DNA of 64,000 nucleotides from an uncultured Roseovarius sp. (GCA_947499555.1 CANMOU010000003.1:526404-590403); one strand, 5' to 3'. Shown: positions 1-8,094, numbered from the stretch's first letter. Numbers and translations are program-made. Notes: generated by a model from the sequence alone, not told the origin.

Positions 1-185
1 GGTCGCCATGGCGCTGGACCCCCGCGTGATCTGGGAACCTGAAATAGAAGCAACGTTCTGCGTCATCCGTTCTGGGAGACAGCTGTCTGTTCACGCAGCA
101 GAGAACGTTTGAGCCTCACATGAAGGCTATGGGACGGCAAGTCAACTATGTGAGTTATTTATCTAAACGATGTTTCGAATAAGTC
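1..185. other. Left-edge stretch, no supported gene
   Basis: A plus-strand frame is open from the left edge (from base 2) and ends at a TGA at 110-112, giving about 36 residues that I do not recognise. It could be the tail of a gene cut by the window edge or a chance open frame. No terminator hairpin follows it. Nothing else in this stretch can be supported. Confidence 0.3.
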
Positions 186-344
186 TCACGGCTTATCTCG
201 TTTAAGTCGCGCTGCCCGCAGCCGCTCCGTTTTGGCGCGTCGAGCTTTTTCTTCGGCGCGAAGGATGTCGCGTGCAGCGCGGTTCGTTCGGTCTGCTCTC
301 GATTCCAGCCTGGTAGGGCGAAATTGCGTTTCTTTGGGTTGCAT
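186..344 (-). CDS. Small basic protein, 52 residues
   Basis: An ATG at 344 opens a 52-residue frame ending in TGA at 186. It is preceded by AAAGGG about nine bases upstream. The peptide is rich in Arg, Lys, Ala and Glu and looks like one long charged helix, with a central stretch ADRTNRAARDILRAEEKARR. This composition resembles short uncharacterised proteins that I associate with roseobacters, but I cannot name a family. The overlapping frame that starts ATGAAAGGG upstream has no such regular composition. The function is unknown; nucleic-acid binding is only a guess from the charge. No operon partner is visible. Confidence 0.55.
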   Translation of the reverse strand: MQPKETQFRPTRLESRADRTNRAARDILRAEEKARRAKTERLRAARLKRDKP

Positions 345-741
345 TCAGTACACCCTTTCATGGAACGGGATCATGAAGTTAGACGACAGGCACTTTTCTT
401 TATGAGAGTTTGACCCATTGCGAACCAGCAACGCGGCAACATGTACACATTGGGTTTCGTTTTGAAGGCTGCATCCCTACCGCCTAAACTAGCGCTTTGA
501 CCTGGAATGACAAATTGCGGAGCTGGTTGCATTCCGAGCATTTGCCAAGGACCGTAGAAAATCTTGCCTTCGCTCGCAGAAAACCAATATCGGCATTGTC
601 CGCATGTACGACCTTCTCGCTCCAAGACCTACGAGTTTGCCTGACTGTTTTCGTCGATGTCTGCTTTGAGCCCAAAGTGAAGGATGCTGCGCAACGCACG
701 GAGGTCAGCTTTGACAAGTCACCGGGCAACTTGTGTATTAG
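345..741. other. About 400 bp without a supportable gene
   Basis: Several open frames of 70-95 codons cross this stretch on both strands, but none has a ribosome-binding site, a recognisable domain or protein-like composition. One plus-strand frame runs into the 3' end of the TPR gene. I see no clear terminator, repeat or RNA structure. It may be decayed coding or mobile-element sequence. Confidence 0.4.
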
Positions 742-2409
742 CTACGTCAACACCGCTTGCATTGCGGCTTGCGCACAATGACAAGAAGCACCCACCGGCA
801 GATCGGACCGCGCGGCTGCCAACATCAAACGTTGACGGATCAGTTTGGCTTCTGCCGTGTCTCCGGCACCCCGTCGCTCTAGGCACGCGTCCAACCCTTT
901 AAGGCTCCAGATATTATCCGGGTGGATACAGGCGCGCGGCAGATTGCCCGCGAGGCCCAGATCTTCCCGGTAGGCCTTTTCCGCCACATCGATCAAGCCC
1001 TGTTCCAGGGCAAGCGCGCCGAGCGCGTGGCGCACGGGTTGCATCCAGCCCCAAGGTTCATCGTAGGGCAGTGCATCCTCCAGAGCGATTGCCTCCCGAA
1101 AATGGGCGAATGCGACGTCGTAGTTTTCCTTTCGGTACTCGATCTCGCCATCCAGCATCTGCTGCGCCACGGCCAGCAAGTCGATGCATTGATTGTTGTG
1201 CTGGTAACGGCTTTCAGGGACGCGGGCACGGGCGGCCATGAACTCTTCGCGCGCTAGCTCCGCCTCAGCGACGCTCCCAATCGCGGCATGCGCCACGCCC
1301 TTTGCATAGAGCAGGATCGCGGTCGTATAGCTGTAGAGTGTCTGATCTTCGGGCAACGGTTCGGCAATGATGTCGTGCCAGCGTCCGAAGCGAATCTGCA
1401 CATGAGTCTTCATCGACAGATTGCTTTCCATATAGTCCGCCATGGGCGGGCTTTCGATGCGCAGCAACTCCTCCGGCACCTCTCTCAAAATCTCTTCGGC
1501 TGCCGCTATTGCCGGTTCGTATTGCCCAAGAAACATCGCGCCATAGATGGCAAAACGATAATTGTGAATCCGATAGGCGGTATAGAAATTTACGCGACCC
1601 TGTTGCTCGGCGACGCGCAAATCGGCTTCTACGCCTTTGAGGTTCCAATACACCACATCCCGGTAAGCCCCGCATTGGATATCAATATGCGTGGGCATAT
1701 GAATAAGATGTCCCGCGTCGGGGACAAGCTCTCGTAGATGGTCGCAGGCAACGAGCGCTTTTTCGGGCGTTGACGACATTTCCATGAGATGAATGTAAAG
1801 ATGCAAGATGCCGGGATGTGCCTGACCCACTGGCGTCTCTATGAAACTCTCCAGCACCCGCTGCGCCTCAAGCGTGTTGGCACCATCGGCAACGCCGCCG
1901 CTGTGAATGTCCCACATTTTCCAGGGTGTCTGGTTCAGGATCGACTCTGCATAAACAGTGGCCACGTCGGCATCGTCCGGAAATCTCGCAAAGACATCCG
2001 CCATCGATGCGGCGAAGGCATCGTTCCATGGTTTCTGATCTTTGACTGGGGTTCGTTGCGGATATCTCGACGGCAGCGCTTGGATCAAGGCGCGTTCAAC
2101 ATCGGAGACTTTGTCGATGAGGCTGATCGCCGATTGCGTATGACTATAGGCCGTTGCAAGTGTATCTTGCTTCGTAGTGGCATCCATCATCCACCATTCG
2201 TAATTGTAATTTGGGCCGGCGGCAAAAGCGATCCCCCAATGGGCCATCGCGCAGTCTGGATCATGTTCCAGTGCGTTCTGGAAGCATTCAATGGCCAATT
2301 CATGATTGTACGCATAGGTCCAAACCAAGCCCCGATCAAACCATAGCTGAGCCTTGTTCGACGCAGTTGTGACTGGCCGAGAAAACGGCCCCAAATCAAA
2401 GTCTGTCAT
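742..2409 (-). CDS. Tetratricopeptide-repeat protein
   Basis: The chosen ATG (2409) gives 555 residues and has GAGGG five bases upstream. It begins MTDFDLGPFSRPVTTAS, the usual beginning of a family of roughly 550-residue soluble TPR proteins. The first repeat (FDRGLVWTYAYNHELAIECF) is followed by further helical TPR-like pairs to the C-terminus, with the conserved block AHWGIAFAAGPNYNYEW near residue 60. A TTG at 2487 with AAAGGAG upstream would add 26 residues resembling a weak signal peptide, so a secreted form cannot be excluded. Such proteins are assumed to be protein-interaction scaffolds; no substrate is known. The gene stands alone. Confidence 0.82.
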   Translation of the reverse strand: MTDFDLGPFSRPVTTASNKAQLWFDRGLVWTYAYNHELAIECFQNALEHDPDCAMAHWGIAFAAGPNYNYEWWMMDATTKQDTLATAYSHTQSAISLIDKVSDVERALIQALPSRYPQRTPVKDQKPWNDAFAASMADVFARFPDDADVATVYAESILNQTPWKMWDIHSGGVADGANTLEAQRVLESFIETPVGQAHPGILHLYIHLMEMSSTPEKALVACDHLRELVPDAGHLIHMPTHIDIQCGAYRDVVYWNLKGVEADLRVAEQQGRVNFYTAYRIHNYRFAIYGAMFLGQYEPAIAAAEEILREVPEELLRIESPPMADYMESNLSMKTHVQIRFGRWHDIIAEPLPEDQTLYSYTTAILLYAKGVAHAAIGSVAEAELAREEFMAARARVPESRYQHNNQCIDLLAVAQQMLDGEIEYRKENYDVAFAHFREAIALEDALPYDEPWGWMQPVRHALGALALEQGLIDVAEKAYREDLGLAGNLPRACIHPDNIWSLKGLDACLERRGAGDTAEAKLIRQRLMLAAARSDLPVGASCHCAQAAMQAVLT

Positions 2410-2603
2410 GGGCACCCTCACAGAAAAACCGTGAGCAGAATAGGTTAAAGCGCCCCAAAAAAGAAACAGCGGACATTGCCATCTCAAAGATAATTGTCTC
2501 CTTTGTCCCGCAAAGCCGAGCTAAATCCACCGGACCAAACTTTGGAATAGAGGGTCAACCGCTCGCACGGTTCCCAAGGTTCAACCGGCCTCAGGAGCCA
2601 TGC

Positions 2604-3068
2604 CTACAGCACCTTTCGAAACACGATCTTATCATCGCCCTTGTCCCAGAAATCGCGGATCTGCGCCTCTTCCTCATATCCCTGCGATACATAGAATCTC
2701 CGGGCCGTTGAATAGGCCTGCGCCCCGGACGTTTCCACGATTACCAAGCGCTGCCTCATCAGTCGCAAATGCGCTTCAACACCCGCGATAAGCACAGAAC
2801 CACAGCCTTGCCCCTGCAGCTCTGGCAGCACGGCAAGGGCAAGCATGTTCCAGGTGCCCTGGGTAAGCTCTTCCGGCCTCGTGCAGACGAAGCCCACGGC
2901 CACACCCTTGTGGTGGCAACTCAGCCAGAAGGCCGCGCTTTGTCCGGTCAGGTAAGGCGCCATTAGGTCCGGCAGCAGGTTACTTGGGAAAAGCCCGGTG
3001 CCATTGAGCACGGTTTGCAGCGCCGGTATATCGGCGGCAGTGGTTGGCTTCACAAAGGTTTGCCGCAT
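2604..3068 (-). CDS. GNAT acetyltransferase, YjhQ-type antitoxin candidate
   Basis: This 154-residue protein has the GNAT fold signature: the acetyl-CoA loop ELQGQGCGSVLIAGVE (around residues 85-100) and the C-terminal block with STARRFYVSQGYEEE. The start at 3068 is preceded by AGGAGAGG at good spacing; an ATG at 3101 would make it overlap the upstream gene. It begins ten bases after the stop of the yjhX homologue, so the two are very probably co-transcribed. In E. coli the yjhX (topAI) toxin is paired with yjhQ, a GNAT-family antitoxin. The same gene order and spacing here suggest the same role, although an ordinary small-molecule or protein acetyltransferase remains possible. Confidence 0.85.
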   Translation of the reverse strand: MRQTFVKPTTAADIPALQTVLNGTGLFPSNLLPDLMAPYLTGQSAAFWLSCHHKGVAVGFVCTRPEELTQGTWNMLALAVLPELQGQGCGSVLIAGVEAHLRLMRQRLVIVETSGAQAYSTARRFYVSQGYEEEAQIRDFWDKGDDKIVFRKVL

Positions 3069-3078
3069 GGGTCCTCTC

Positions 3079-3336
3079 CTATCTGTTATCAAGCTGCGCA
3101 TTGACCGATCTCAGCCCCAGCCGGGTGATCCGATACGGCGCGCTATGGCGGGATTGGATGAGTTTGCGTTTTCGCAGACGGTCAAATAGGGGCAGGGTGC
3201 AATCAGACAGCACATGTCCGTCGCGGGTGAAACAGATTACGCTGTCGACCTTGCCGTTCTCCTGACGGTCAAAATGGATCGCGCCGCCCTGCGCAAGCAC
3301 ATGCAGCACGCGTTGTTCGTGTCTTGAGATATTCAC
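3079..3336 (-). CDS. yjhX: YjhX/TopAI-family toxin
   Basis: Starting at the GTG at 3336 the product is 85 residues and begins MNISRHEQRVLHVLAQGG; it ends with RSVNAQLDNR. Length, ends and the central block LLSDCTL-like (HVLSDCTLPLFDRLRKRKLI) match the YjhX family as I know it. E. coli YjhX is reported to inhibit DNA topoisomerase I and is held in check by YjhQ. The frame is open further upstream, but the family N-terminus fixes the GTG start; no strong ribosome-binding site is visible before it. The GNAT gene follows after ten bases. Imperfect inverted repeats about 30-60 bp upstream could be involved in autoregulation. Confidence 0.88.
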   Translation of the reverse strand: MNISRHEQRVLHVLAQGGAIHFDRQENGKVDSVICFTRDGHVLSDCTLPLFDRLRKRKLIQSRHSAPYRITRLGLRSVNAQLDNR

Positions 3337-3367
3337 TGGTTTGTCTCGTAGATTCAGGTCAGCCCAA

Positions 3368-3397
3368 AAGGCACCCGGCGTCCCGCGCGGGTGTCTT
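3368..3397. repeat. Inverted repeat upstream of yjhX
   Basis: AAGGCACCCG and CGGGTGTCTT form a ten-base stem with one mismatch around a ten-base loop. It lies 32-61 bases upstream of the yjhX start. It could be an operator for autoregulation of the toxin-antitoxin pair or a structured leader; the sequence alone does not decide. Confidence 0.4.
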
Positions 3398-3817
3398 TGA
3401 AATGGAATTGGCCCGGGTCGGTTGGGCCTAGCGGCTGACCGCAATCGTAGACATAAACTCTCCGTCGTTCGCGTTTTGCGATACGTAAGCCGGACCTAGG
3501 CTCTTGACGGAGGGGATACAAGGGCATGCCGCGGCGCCTGTCTGTTTGAGATGCATTTGCCGCACCGCACCGACGTAATACCGACGCAATACCGACGTGA
3601 TACCGACGTGGCGATTTGGGCCTTTTGGGATCACGCCGAGGTGGAAATTGACTATGGAACGCAGGCCGCTTGGCATTTGCGCACTGCACAGGGACATTCC
3701 GCCCGGTTTTTCAGCATGTATACAGTTGCATTCCTCTAACCTCTTGATGCGACAAATAAATCTGTTCCCATCCGCTGCCCGGGCCGCTAGATTGCCACCA
3801 GTCACAGAGTACAGAAC
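3398..3817. other. Intergenic region between yjhX and the DUF3422 gene
   Basis: The region separates divergently transcribed genes and must hold promoters for both. It contains the 11-bp direct repeats at 3571-3613. An antisense open frame runs through it from inside the DUF3422 gene but has no start signal or protein-like composition. I see no gene. Confidence 0.5.
3571..3613. repeat. Four tandem 11-bp direct repeats
   Basis: CGACGTAATAC, CGACGCAATAC, CGACGTGATAC and a partial CGACGTGGCG follow one another without gaps. The period equals about one helical turn, so a protein could bind all copies on one face of the helix. They lie about 205-250 bp upstream of the DUF3422 start and about 235 bp upstream of yjhX. 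Confidence 0.75.
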
Positions 3818-5098
3818 ATGCCCCCGATCCAAGACCACCCCCTCCGCTACCAGCTCGCCAACGAACTCCACGCGCGCCCCTTTCCCACCGTCAAGGCCCC
3901 CGCCACCGCCGTCTTCCTCGCGGTCAAACGCCTCGACAGCGCCGCCGCACGCGACCGGAATGCGGATCTGGAGCATTTGCTGGCGCTCTTGGATCGCTAT
4001 GGCGCGCCGCATCCGCAGCCGGACGCTTCGCACTATTCTGGCGATCTGGGGCATTACAGCCTGAAATGGGAAAGCCATACGGAATTCGTGACCTACACCG
4101 CTTTCCGCGATGGTGTCAGCGACCGGCCTTTTGATCCTGCGGATTTTGAAGTTTTTCCAACAGATTGGCTCGACAGTTTGCCGGGGCACAGAGTGACATC
4201 GGCGCTGATACGGATCGAGACCTCCAAAGAGGACGCGGCGGTTCGCACCGATGTTGCAGAACATTTCGTATCTGAAAGCGTCGCCGTCGCACGTGTGCTT
4301 GACGACACCGCCATTGTGGCTGGTGATTTTCGCATCGATGCGGCCGGTCACCTGCGCTTTCTGATCAATGCGTCAGAAGATACCGGCGCGCGCCGGATCG
4401 GCCGGATTGTCCAGCGCCTGTGCGAAATCGAAACCTACAAAGCGATGTCCATGCTTGGCCTGGCCCGCGTGCGGGATATGGGGCCGGAACTGGGTGCGCT
4501 TGACCAGCGCCTGACACAACTCATCAGCCATATGCCCGGCGGTGCCGTGAATGCAGAGGACACGCTGGATGACCTTCTGGCCATTTCAGCAGAGCTTGAG
4601 GGCATGGTCGCGCGGTCTTCCTACCGATTTGGCGCCACCGCCGCCTACGAGCAGATCGTCAAGCAGCGCATCGATGTTCTGCGAGAAGAGCGGTTTCTGG
4701 GCCGTCAGACCTTTGGCGAGTTCATGATGCGTCGCTACGATCCTGCGATGCGCACGGTCCGGTCCACCAAAGAGCGGCTGGATGCCATGGCGGACCGCGC
4801 GATGCGCGCGGGCGAGCTGTTGCGCACGCGCGTGGATGTTGAGCGCAGTGCACAGAACCAGGATGTGCTCGAAAGCATGAACCGCCGCGCCGACCTGCAA
4901 CTGCGCCTGCAGCGCACTGTTGAGGGCCTGAGCGTAGTGGCAATCAGCTACTACGCGGTGTCGCTTGCGGGCTACGTGCTTTATCCTCTGGCCGAGCCGA
5001 CCGGATTAAGCAAAGACATGTTGACCGCGCTGGTCGCATTTCCGATCCTGCTTCTCGTCTGGTGGCTGGTGCGCCGTATCCGGCGAAAACTGGAGTGA
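3818..5098 (+). CDS. DUF3422 family membrane-anchored protein
   Basis: The 426-residue product begins with the conserved DUF3422 block HPLRYQLANELHARPF. The large N-terminal part is soluble and includes a helical, probably coiled region (about residues 230-350). Two hydrophobic segments near the C-terminus (about 365-388 and 400-420), followed by an Arg/Lys-rich end, anchor it in the membrane. The family occurs widely in proteobacteria and has no established function that I know of. The ATG at 3818 agrees with the conserved N-terminus, although the ribosome-binding site is weak. It converges with the next gene on the minus strand, with 24 bases between the stops. Confidence 0.85.
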   Translation: MPPIQDHPLRYQLANELHARPFPTVKAPATAVFLAVKRLDSAAARDRNADLEHLLALLDRYGAPHPQPDASHYSGDLGHYSLKWESHTEFVTYTAFRDGVSDRPFDPADFEVFPTDWLDSLPGHRVTSALIRIETSKEDAAVRTDVAEHFVSESVAVARVLDDTAIVAGDFRIDAAGHLRFLINASEDTGARRIGRIVQRLCEIETYKAMSMLGLARVRDMGPELGALDQRLTQLISHMPGGAVNAEDTLDDLLAISAELEGMVARSSYRFGATAAYEQIVKQRIDVLREERFLGRQTFGEFMMRRYDPAMRTVRSTKERLDAMADRAMRAGELLRTRVDVERSAQNQDVLESMNRRADLQLRLQRTVEGLSVVAISYYAVSLAGYVLYPLAEPTGLSKDMLTALVAFPILLLVWWLVRRIRRKLE

Positions 5099-5122
5099 AG
5101 AAAGGGCCCCGTTGCGGTACGA

Positions 5123-5881
5123 CTACTCTGCCGCAACAATCCCGTATCTCCGAAGCTCTTGTGGCAAAAGAACATAGATTTCATCCGGCGGCGTGGTCAA
5201 AGCGGGAACCATGACCAGTGGATCAATGCCCATCTCATCAAGAAAAAGCATCACTTCGCCCTGTCCGGCCTGAATATCTTCCACGGCAAAAGAGGCGGGG
5301 AGGATCGAGCTTTCACCGAAGTAATGCTGGTGCACGCCCACTTGCGCCTTTTCATCCACCTCCCGTTCCACTCCGCCCATCAGGATATAGGGGCAGGCGG
5401 AATAGCAGTACTCCCCGGCCAGCATACGGGTATTGATGCCGGTTTGCCGAATGTAGCGGCCAAGCTCCAATGCGTCGCCCACAACCCCGCCGGGGGATTG
5501 CAGGATCAGCCACTCTGGGGCAGGCTGGGTGTCTTGCAGAAGCTTGATGATCCGCTCCGCATCGCCTTCGCTGACGCCACCTTCAAGGCGATAGGTGGTC
5601 CCATCGGATTTCGTAAGCACAAGCCGGTCCGGAAGTTGCCCAGGATCACGGGCAGGGCGCGTTGCGGGGCGGTCTCGACCGGGGTTGAAAACCCTCCGCT
5701 GGTCACCGGGACGCACCGGCTCGGTCAGGCGCGGGGCATCGGGGCCAAAGCCGGGCAGGGCAAACCGCGCTTGCTGCACATCGCCCAGCACAAGAAACGC
5801 GCCAATCGCCAGCTGGAACACCAATACTGCCGTCAGAACACGCGCCACAAGCGGGCCTCTGGGCTTTTGAGGTTTGCTCAT
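5123..5881 (-). CDS. Predicted periplasmic ClpP-like serine protease (COG3904-type)
   Basis: The 252-residue protein has an N-terminal membrane segment (about residues 12-33), a Pro/Arg-rich linker, and a crotonase/ClpP-like domain from about residue 80. Key elements are LILQSPGGVVGDALELG and GEYCYSACPYILMGG; the Ser in the second is the expected nucleophile. The following segment contains VHQHYFGE, whose His residues could complete the active site. The topology puts the domain in the periplasm. Its ATG overlaps the stop of the upstream coiled-coil membrane gene in an ATGA junction, so the two are translationally coupled. The substrate is unknown; the catalytic assignment is from motif reading only. 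Confidence 0.75.
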   Translation of the reverse strand: MSKPQKPRGPLVARVLTAVLVFQLAIGAFLVLGDVQQARFALPGFGPDAPRLTEPVRPGDQRRVFNPGRDRPATRPARDPGQLPDRLVLTKSDGTTYRLEGGVSEGDAERIIKLLQDTQPAPEWLILQSPGGVVGDALELGRYIRQTGINTRMLAGEYCYSACPYILMGGVEREVDEKAQVGVHQHYFGESSILPASFAVEDIQAGQGEVMLFLDEMGIDPLVMVPALTTPPDEIYVLLPQELRRYGIVAAE

Positions 5882-7170
5882 GACTTGGTGCCTGTGATGG
5901 GACTTATCTTGCCGTCCTTCGGGGCGTCGGGTCTTGGCTGCGCCGTCTTTGGCGCGCTGCCTTCGATCTCTTGCGAGACAGCAAGAGCGGCGCGCAATTC
6001 GGCAATCGTCATCGTATCTTCAATGACCGTGCCGTCGCGCAAATAGCGGATCACGCCTTGGGTGATCGCAAGGATCAGGACGAGAACAGCCGGCAAAAGA
6101 TCAATCGCGATGGCCCCGGCCCAGGAGGGCACGAAGTTGCGCGCATAAAGGATGACCGCGTCGGCAGAGGAAATGGGCGTGTAGACCACCTCGGGCGCCG
6201 GTTCGAGCGCCGCGACGGTCTGGGCGGCGTTTTCAAGCGTCGAGGCACGTTGCCCCAGCACTTCAAGCACCGAGGTGATCGTGGCGGCCTGATCGCTGCG
6301 GCCTTCGGCGGTCCGGCTGTCCAGTTCCGGCAAGACCACGGATGCCGCCAGATCCTGAGCCGCCCGTTCCACAAGCGGGGCAACGGTCAACTGCCGCATC
6401 TGAGTGATGAGGCCCTGCAGACGCACGGCGGCCTCGGAAAACTCAACTGATCGCGCCTCGACAGGGCCGGGCTCAACAGTGAGCGCGCGCATCCTGCTGA
6501 GGATCGCGTTGCCTTCGGCAAAGGCGGTTTCCACGAGAGGCGTCTGTTGTGCAATCTGCGTCTCCAGCGCGCTCAGCTCTGATGATTTCTGGCGCAGCAC
6601 ACGAAACACCGCGCCGCGTCCGGCGAGACCGGAAAGATTACCAGTTGCCTCTTGTTCGCTGAGATCCTCAAACGATTGCCGCACGCGTGCCACGTCACGT
6701 TCCAGCGCCTGACCTGTCAGCGCGATCTCATGCGCGCGTTCCAGGCTTTGCTGATAATCCTGCACGGTTTTTGCCAGATGCTGCTCGACCGCTGCCGATC
6801 CTGCCAAAGCGGCCGCATTGAGCCAGCTCGACATCGCCACAATCGCGAGCGAACCCAGACCCATAGCACCCAACAACGCCACCCGCGCGCGTGCCGTGGT
6901 CACCGCTGGATAGAGCCTCAGAAGGTAAGACCAGAAGACGAAAATTCCGACAGAGACCGCCACGGAATACGCCAGCGCCGCAAAGGTCGAAAGCGCACCG
7001 GTGTCATCGAGAAGGGATGACACGCCAAGATAGGTGTAGATACCCGAGGCAACCGCCAGCACGCCAAGCGCCGTACCAGAGAACGTGTTGAGCCAGTCAA
7101 CATGGCCTTCGAGTTCCTGCGCATAACGCACGGAGCGCGACGTCGCGCTGTCTTTGGACTTATCGGTCAT
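5878..7170 (-). CDS. Membrane protein with long periplasmic coiled coil
   Basis: This 430-residue protein has three hydrophobic segments at about residues 28-52, 58-90 and 95-125. A long Ala/Gln/Glu/Leu-rich helical stretch (about 125-335) looks like a coiled coil. A fourth membrane segment (about 343-372) precedes a short hydrophilic tail. I do not recognise a named family. It is the first gene of a two-gene operon with the predicted ClpP-like protease, overlapping it by four bases. An obligate membrane partner or regulator of that protease is a reasonable inference, nothing more. Confidence 0.75.
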   Translation of the reverse strand: MTDKSKDSATSRSVRYAQELEGHVDWLNTFSGTALGVLAVASGIYTYLGVSSLLDDTGALSTFAALAYSVAVSVGIFVFWSYLLRLYPAVTTARARVALLGAMGLGSLAIVAMSSWLNAAALAGSAAVEQHLAKTVQDYQQSLERAHEIALTGQALERDVARVRQSFEDLSEQEATGNLSGLAGRGAVFRVLRQKSSELSALETQIAQQTPLVETAFAEGNAILSRMRALTVEPGPVEARSVEFSEAAVRLQGLITQMRQLTVAPLVERAAQDLAASVVLPELDSRTAEGRSDQAATITSVLEVLGQRASTLENAAQTVAALEPAPEVVYTPISSADAVILYARNFVPSWAGAIAIDLLPAVLVLILAITQGVIRYLRDGTVIEDTMTIAELRAALAVSQEIEGSAPKTAQPRPDAPKDGKISPITGTKS

Positions 7171-7295
7171 ACTTCACACCTCTCCCGCAGAACGGGGCCT
7201 CGTTGGGCCAACTTGCGGAGTATGGAAGCCCTGCGCGAAACATCAAGTCAGGCTCTTGTGATCGGCAGGACTTGCACGAAAAATGCGGGAAAGTC

Positions 7296-7325
7296 TTGTC
7301 AATGTTCTTGAAATGTTCGTATGAT
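7296..7325 (+). promoter_or_regulatory. Predicted mmcB promoter
   Basis: TTGTCA (7296-7301) and TATGAT (7320-7325) form near-consensus -35 and -10 boxes with an 18-base spacer. Transcription would begin about seven bases after the -10, at or next to the ATG at 7333, so the mRNA is probably leaderless. The LexA box fills the spacer. Confidence 0.7.
7304..7318 (+). promoter_or_regulatory. LexA (SOS) box of the alphaproteobacterial type
   Basis: GTTC-N7-GTTC is present exactly (GTTCTTGAAATGTTC). This direct repeat is the known LexA operator in alphaproteobacteria. Its position between the -35 and -10 boxes is ideal for repression of mmcB. Confidence 0.85.
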
Positions 7326-7332
7326 GCGGCGC

Positions 7333-7782
7333 ATGCAAGACGCAGTTTCTACGATCATCTCGCTTAAGCCCGGTCAGCTTCTGGCACGGGGTGTCTGCCG
7401 TCATTTGCTCAGCTATGATTTTGTGAGCGTGGAAGAATTCACGCCTGAGCGGGGCAAACGCGTGGACGTGATGGCAATTGGTCCAAAAGGCGAGATCTGG
7501 GTCGTGGAATGCAAGTCCAGCCGGGCAGATTTCACGTCTGATGCGAAATGGGACGGGTATCTGGAATGGTGTGACCGCTATTTCTGGGCCGTGGATGAGG
7601 CGTTTCCCACCGATCTTTTGCCCGAAGGCACGGGGCTCATGATCGCGGATGCCTATGATGCGCAGATCATCCGCATGGCGCCCGAGACAAAACTGCCAAC
7701 CGCACGGCGCACGGCCCTGACCCGGCGATTTGCGCGGCAGGCGGCCCTCAGGTTGCAGAGCGCACGGGACCCAGGTCTTTAG
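7333..7782 (+). CDS. mmcB: MmcB family DNA repair protein
   Basis: This 149-residue protein belongs to the MmcB family, putative nucleases of the restriction-endonuclease-like fold linked to DNA-damage tolerance and studied in Caulobacter. The core is KRVDVMAIGPKGEIWVVECK followed by SSRADF, giving the D...ExK arrangement of that fold. In-frame ATGs exist at 7321 and 7324, but they lie inside the predicted -10 box. The ATG at 7333 is therefore chosen, with a leaderless transcript. The LexA operator immediately upstream indicates SOS induction. The gene converges with the short DUF6324 gene. Confidence 0.9.
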   Translation: MQDAVSTIISLKPGQLLARGVCRHLLSYDFVSVEEFTPERGKRVDVMAIGPKGEIWVVECKSSRADFTSDAKWDGYLEWCDRYFWAVDEAFPTDLLPEGTGLMIADAYDAQIIRMAPETKLPTARRTALTRRFARQAALRLQSARDPGL

Positions 7783-7788
7783 AGAAAA

Positions 7789-7977
7789 TCAGCCTTTACG
7801 CGCCTCGGCGGCGTTGGCGGCGGCAAGGATTTCGTCGGCAATCTCGCGCGCCTCTTCGGGATCGAAATCCATCGGGATTTCCATTTTTCCCGCCTCGATG
7901 AACAGCCGCACCATACCTTGATCGGTAGGCCCGATTTGCAGGTTGGCTTCAATGTCGCGTTCTTCGTTGATGCCCAT
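7789..7977 (-). CDS. DUF6324 family small protein
   Basis: The 62-residue acidic protein begins MGINEERDIEANLQIGPTDQ and contains EIPMDFDPEEAREIADEI. It corresponds to a short family of Rhodobacterales that I know as DUF6324. It has no membrane segment or known active site; the second half is one amphipathic helix. A GAGGT-like ribosome-binding site precedes the ATG. Function unknown. Confidence 0.75.
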   Translation of the reverse strand: MGINEERDIEANLQIGPTDQGMVRLFIEAGKMEIPMDFDPEEAREIADEILAAANAAEARKG

Positions 7978-8094
7978 GGTGACCTCCGAAAGTGCAGACC
8001 GGGCTTAGCGTCTCAGCGCGTGCCGTGCAAGTCGCCCGGGCCTGCGCAAAGAGTCTTGCATTCGCGCGGCGGGAAAGTTACATCGCCGGGCAGT

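Noticed and set aside
155-361. 68-codon minus-strand frame with two Cys near its start
   Set aside because: It overlaps the better supported 52-residue frame; the single CxxC pair and irregular composition look accidental.
497-781. 94-codon plus-strand frame that runs into the 3' end of the TPR gene
   Set aside because: No ribosome-binding site, no domain, and its 3' end would overlap a convincing gene on the other strand.
3428-4351. 307-codon minus-strand frame over the start of the DUF3422 gene and its upstream region
   Set aside because: DUF3422 motifs on the plus strand are clear; the minus frame has low-complexity composition and no start signal.
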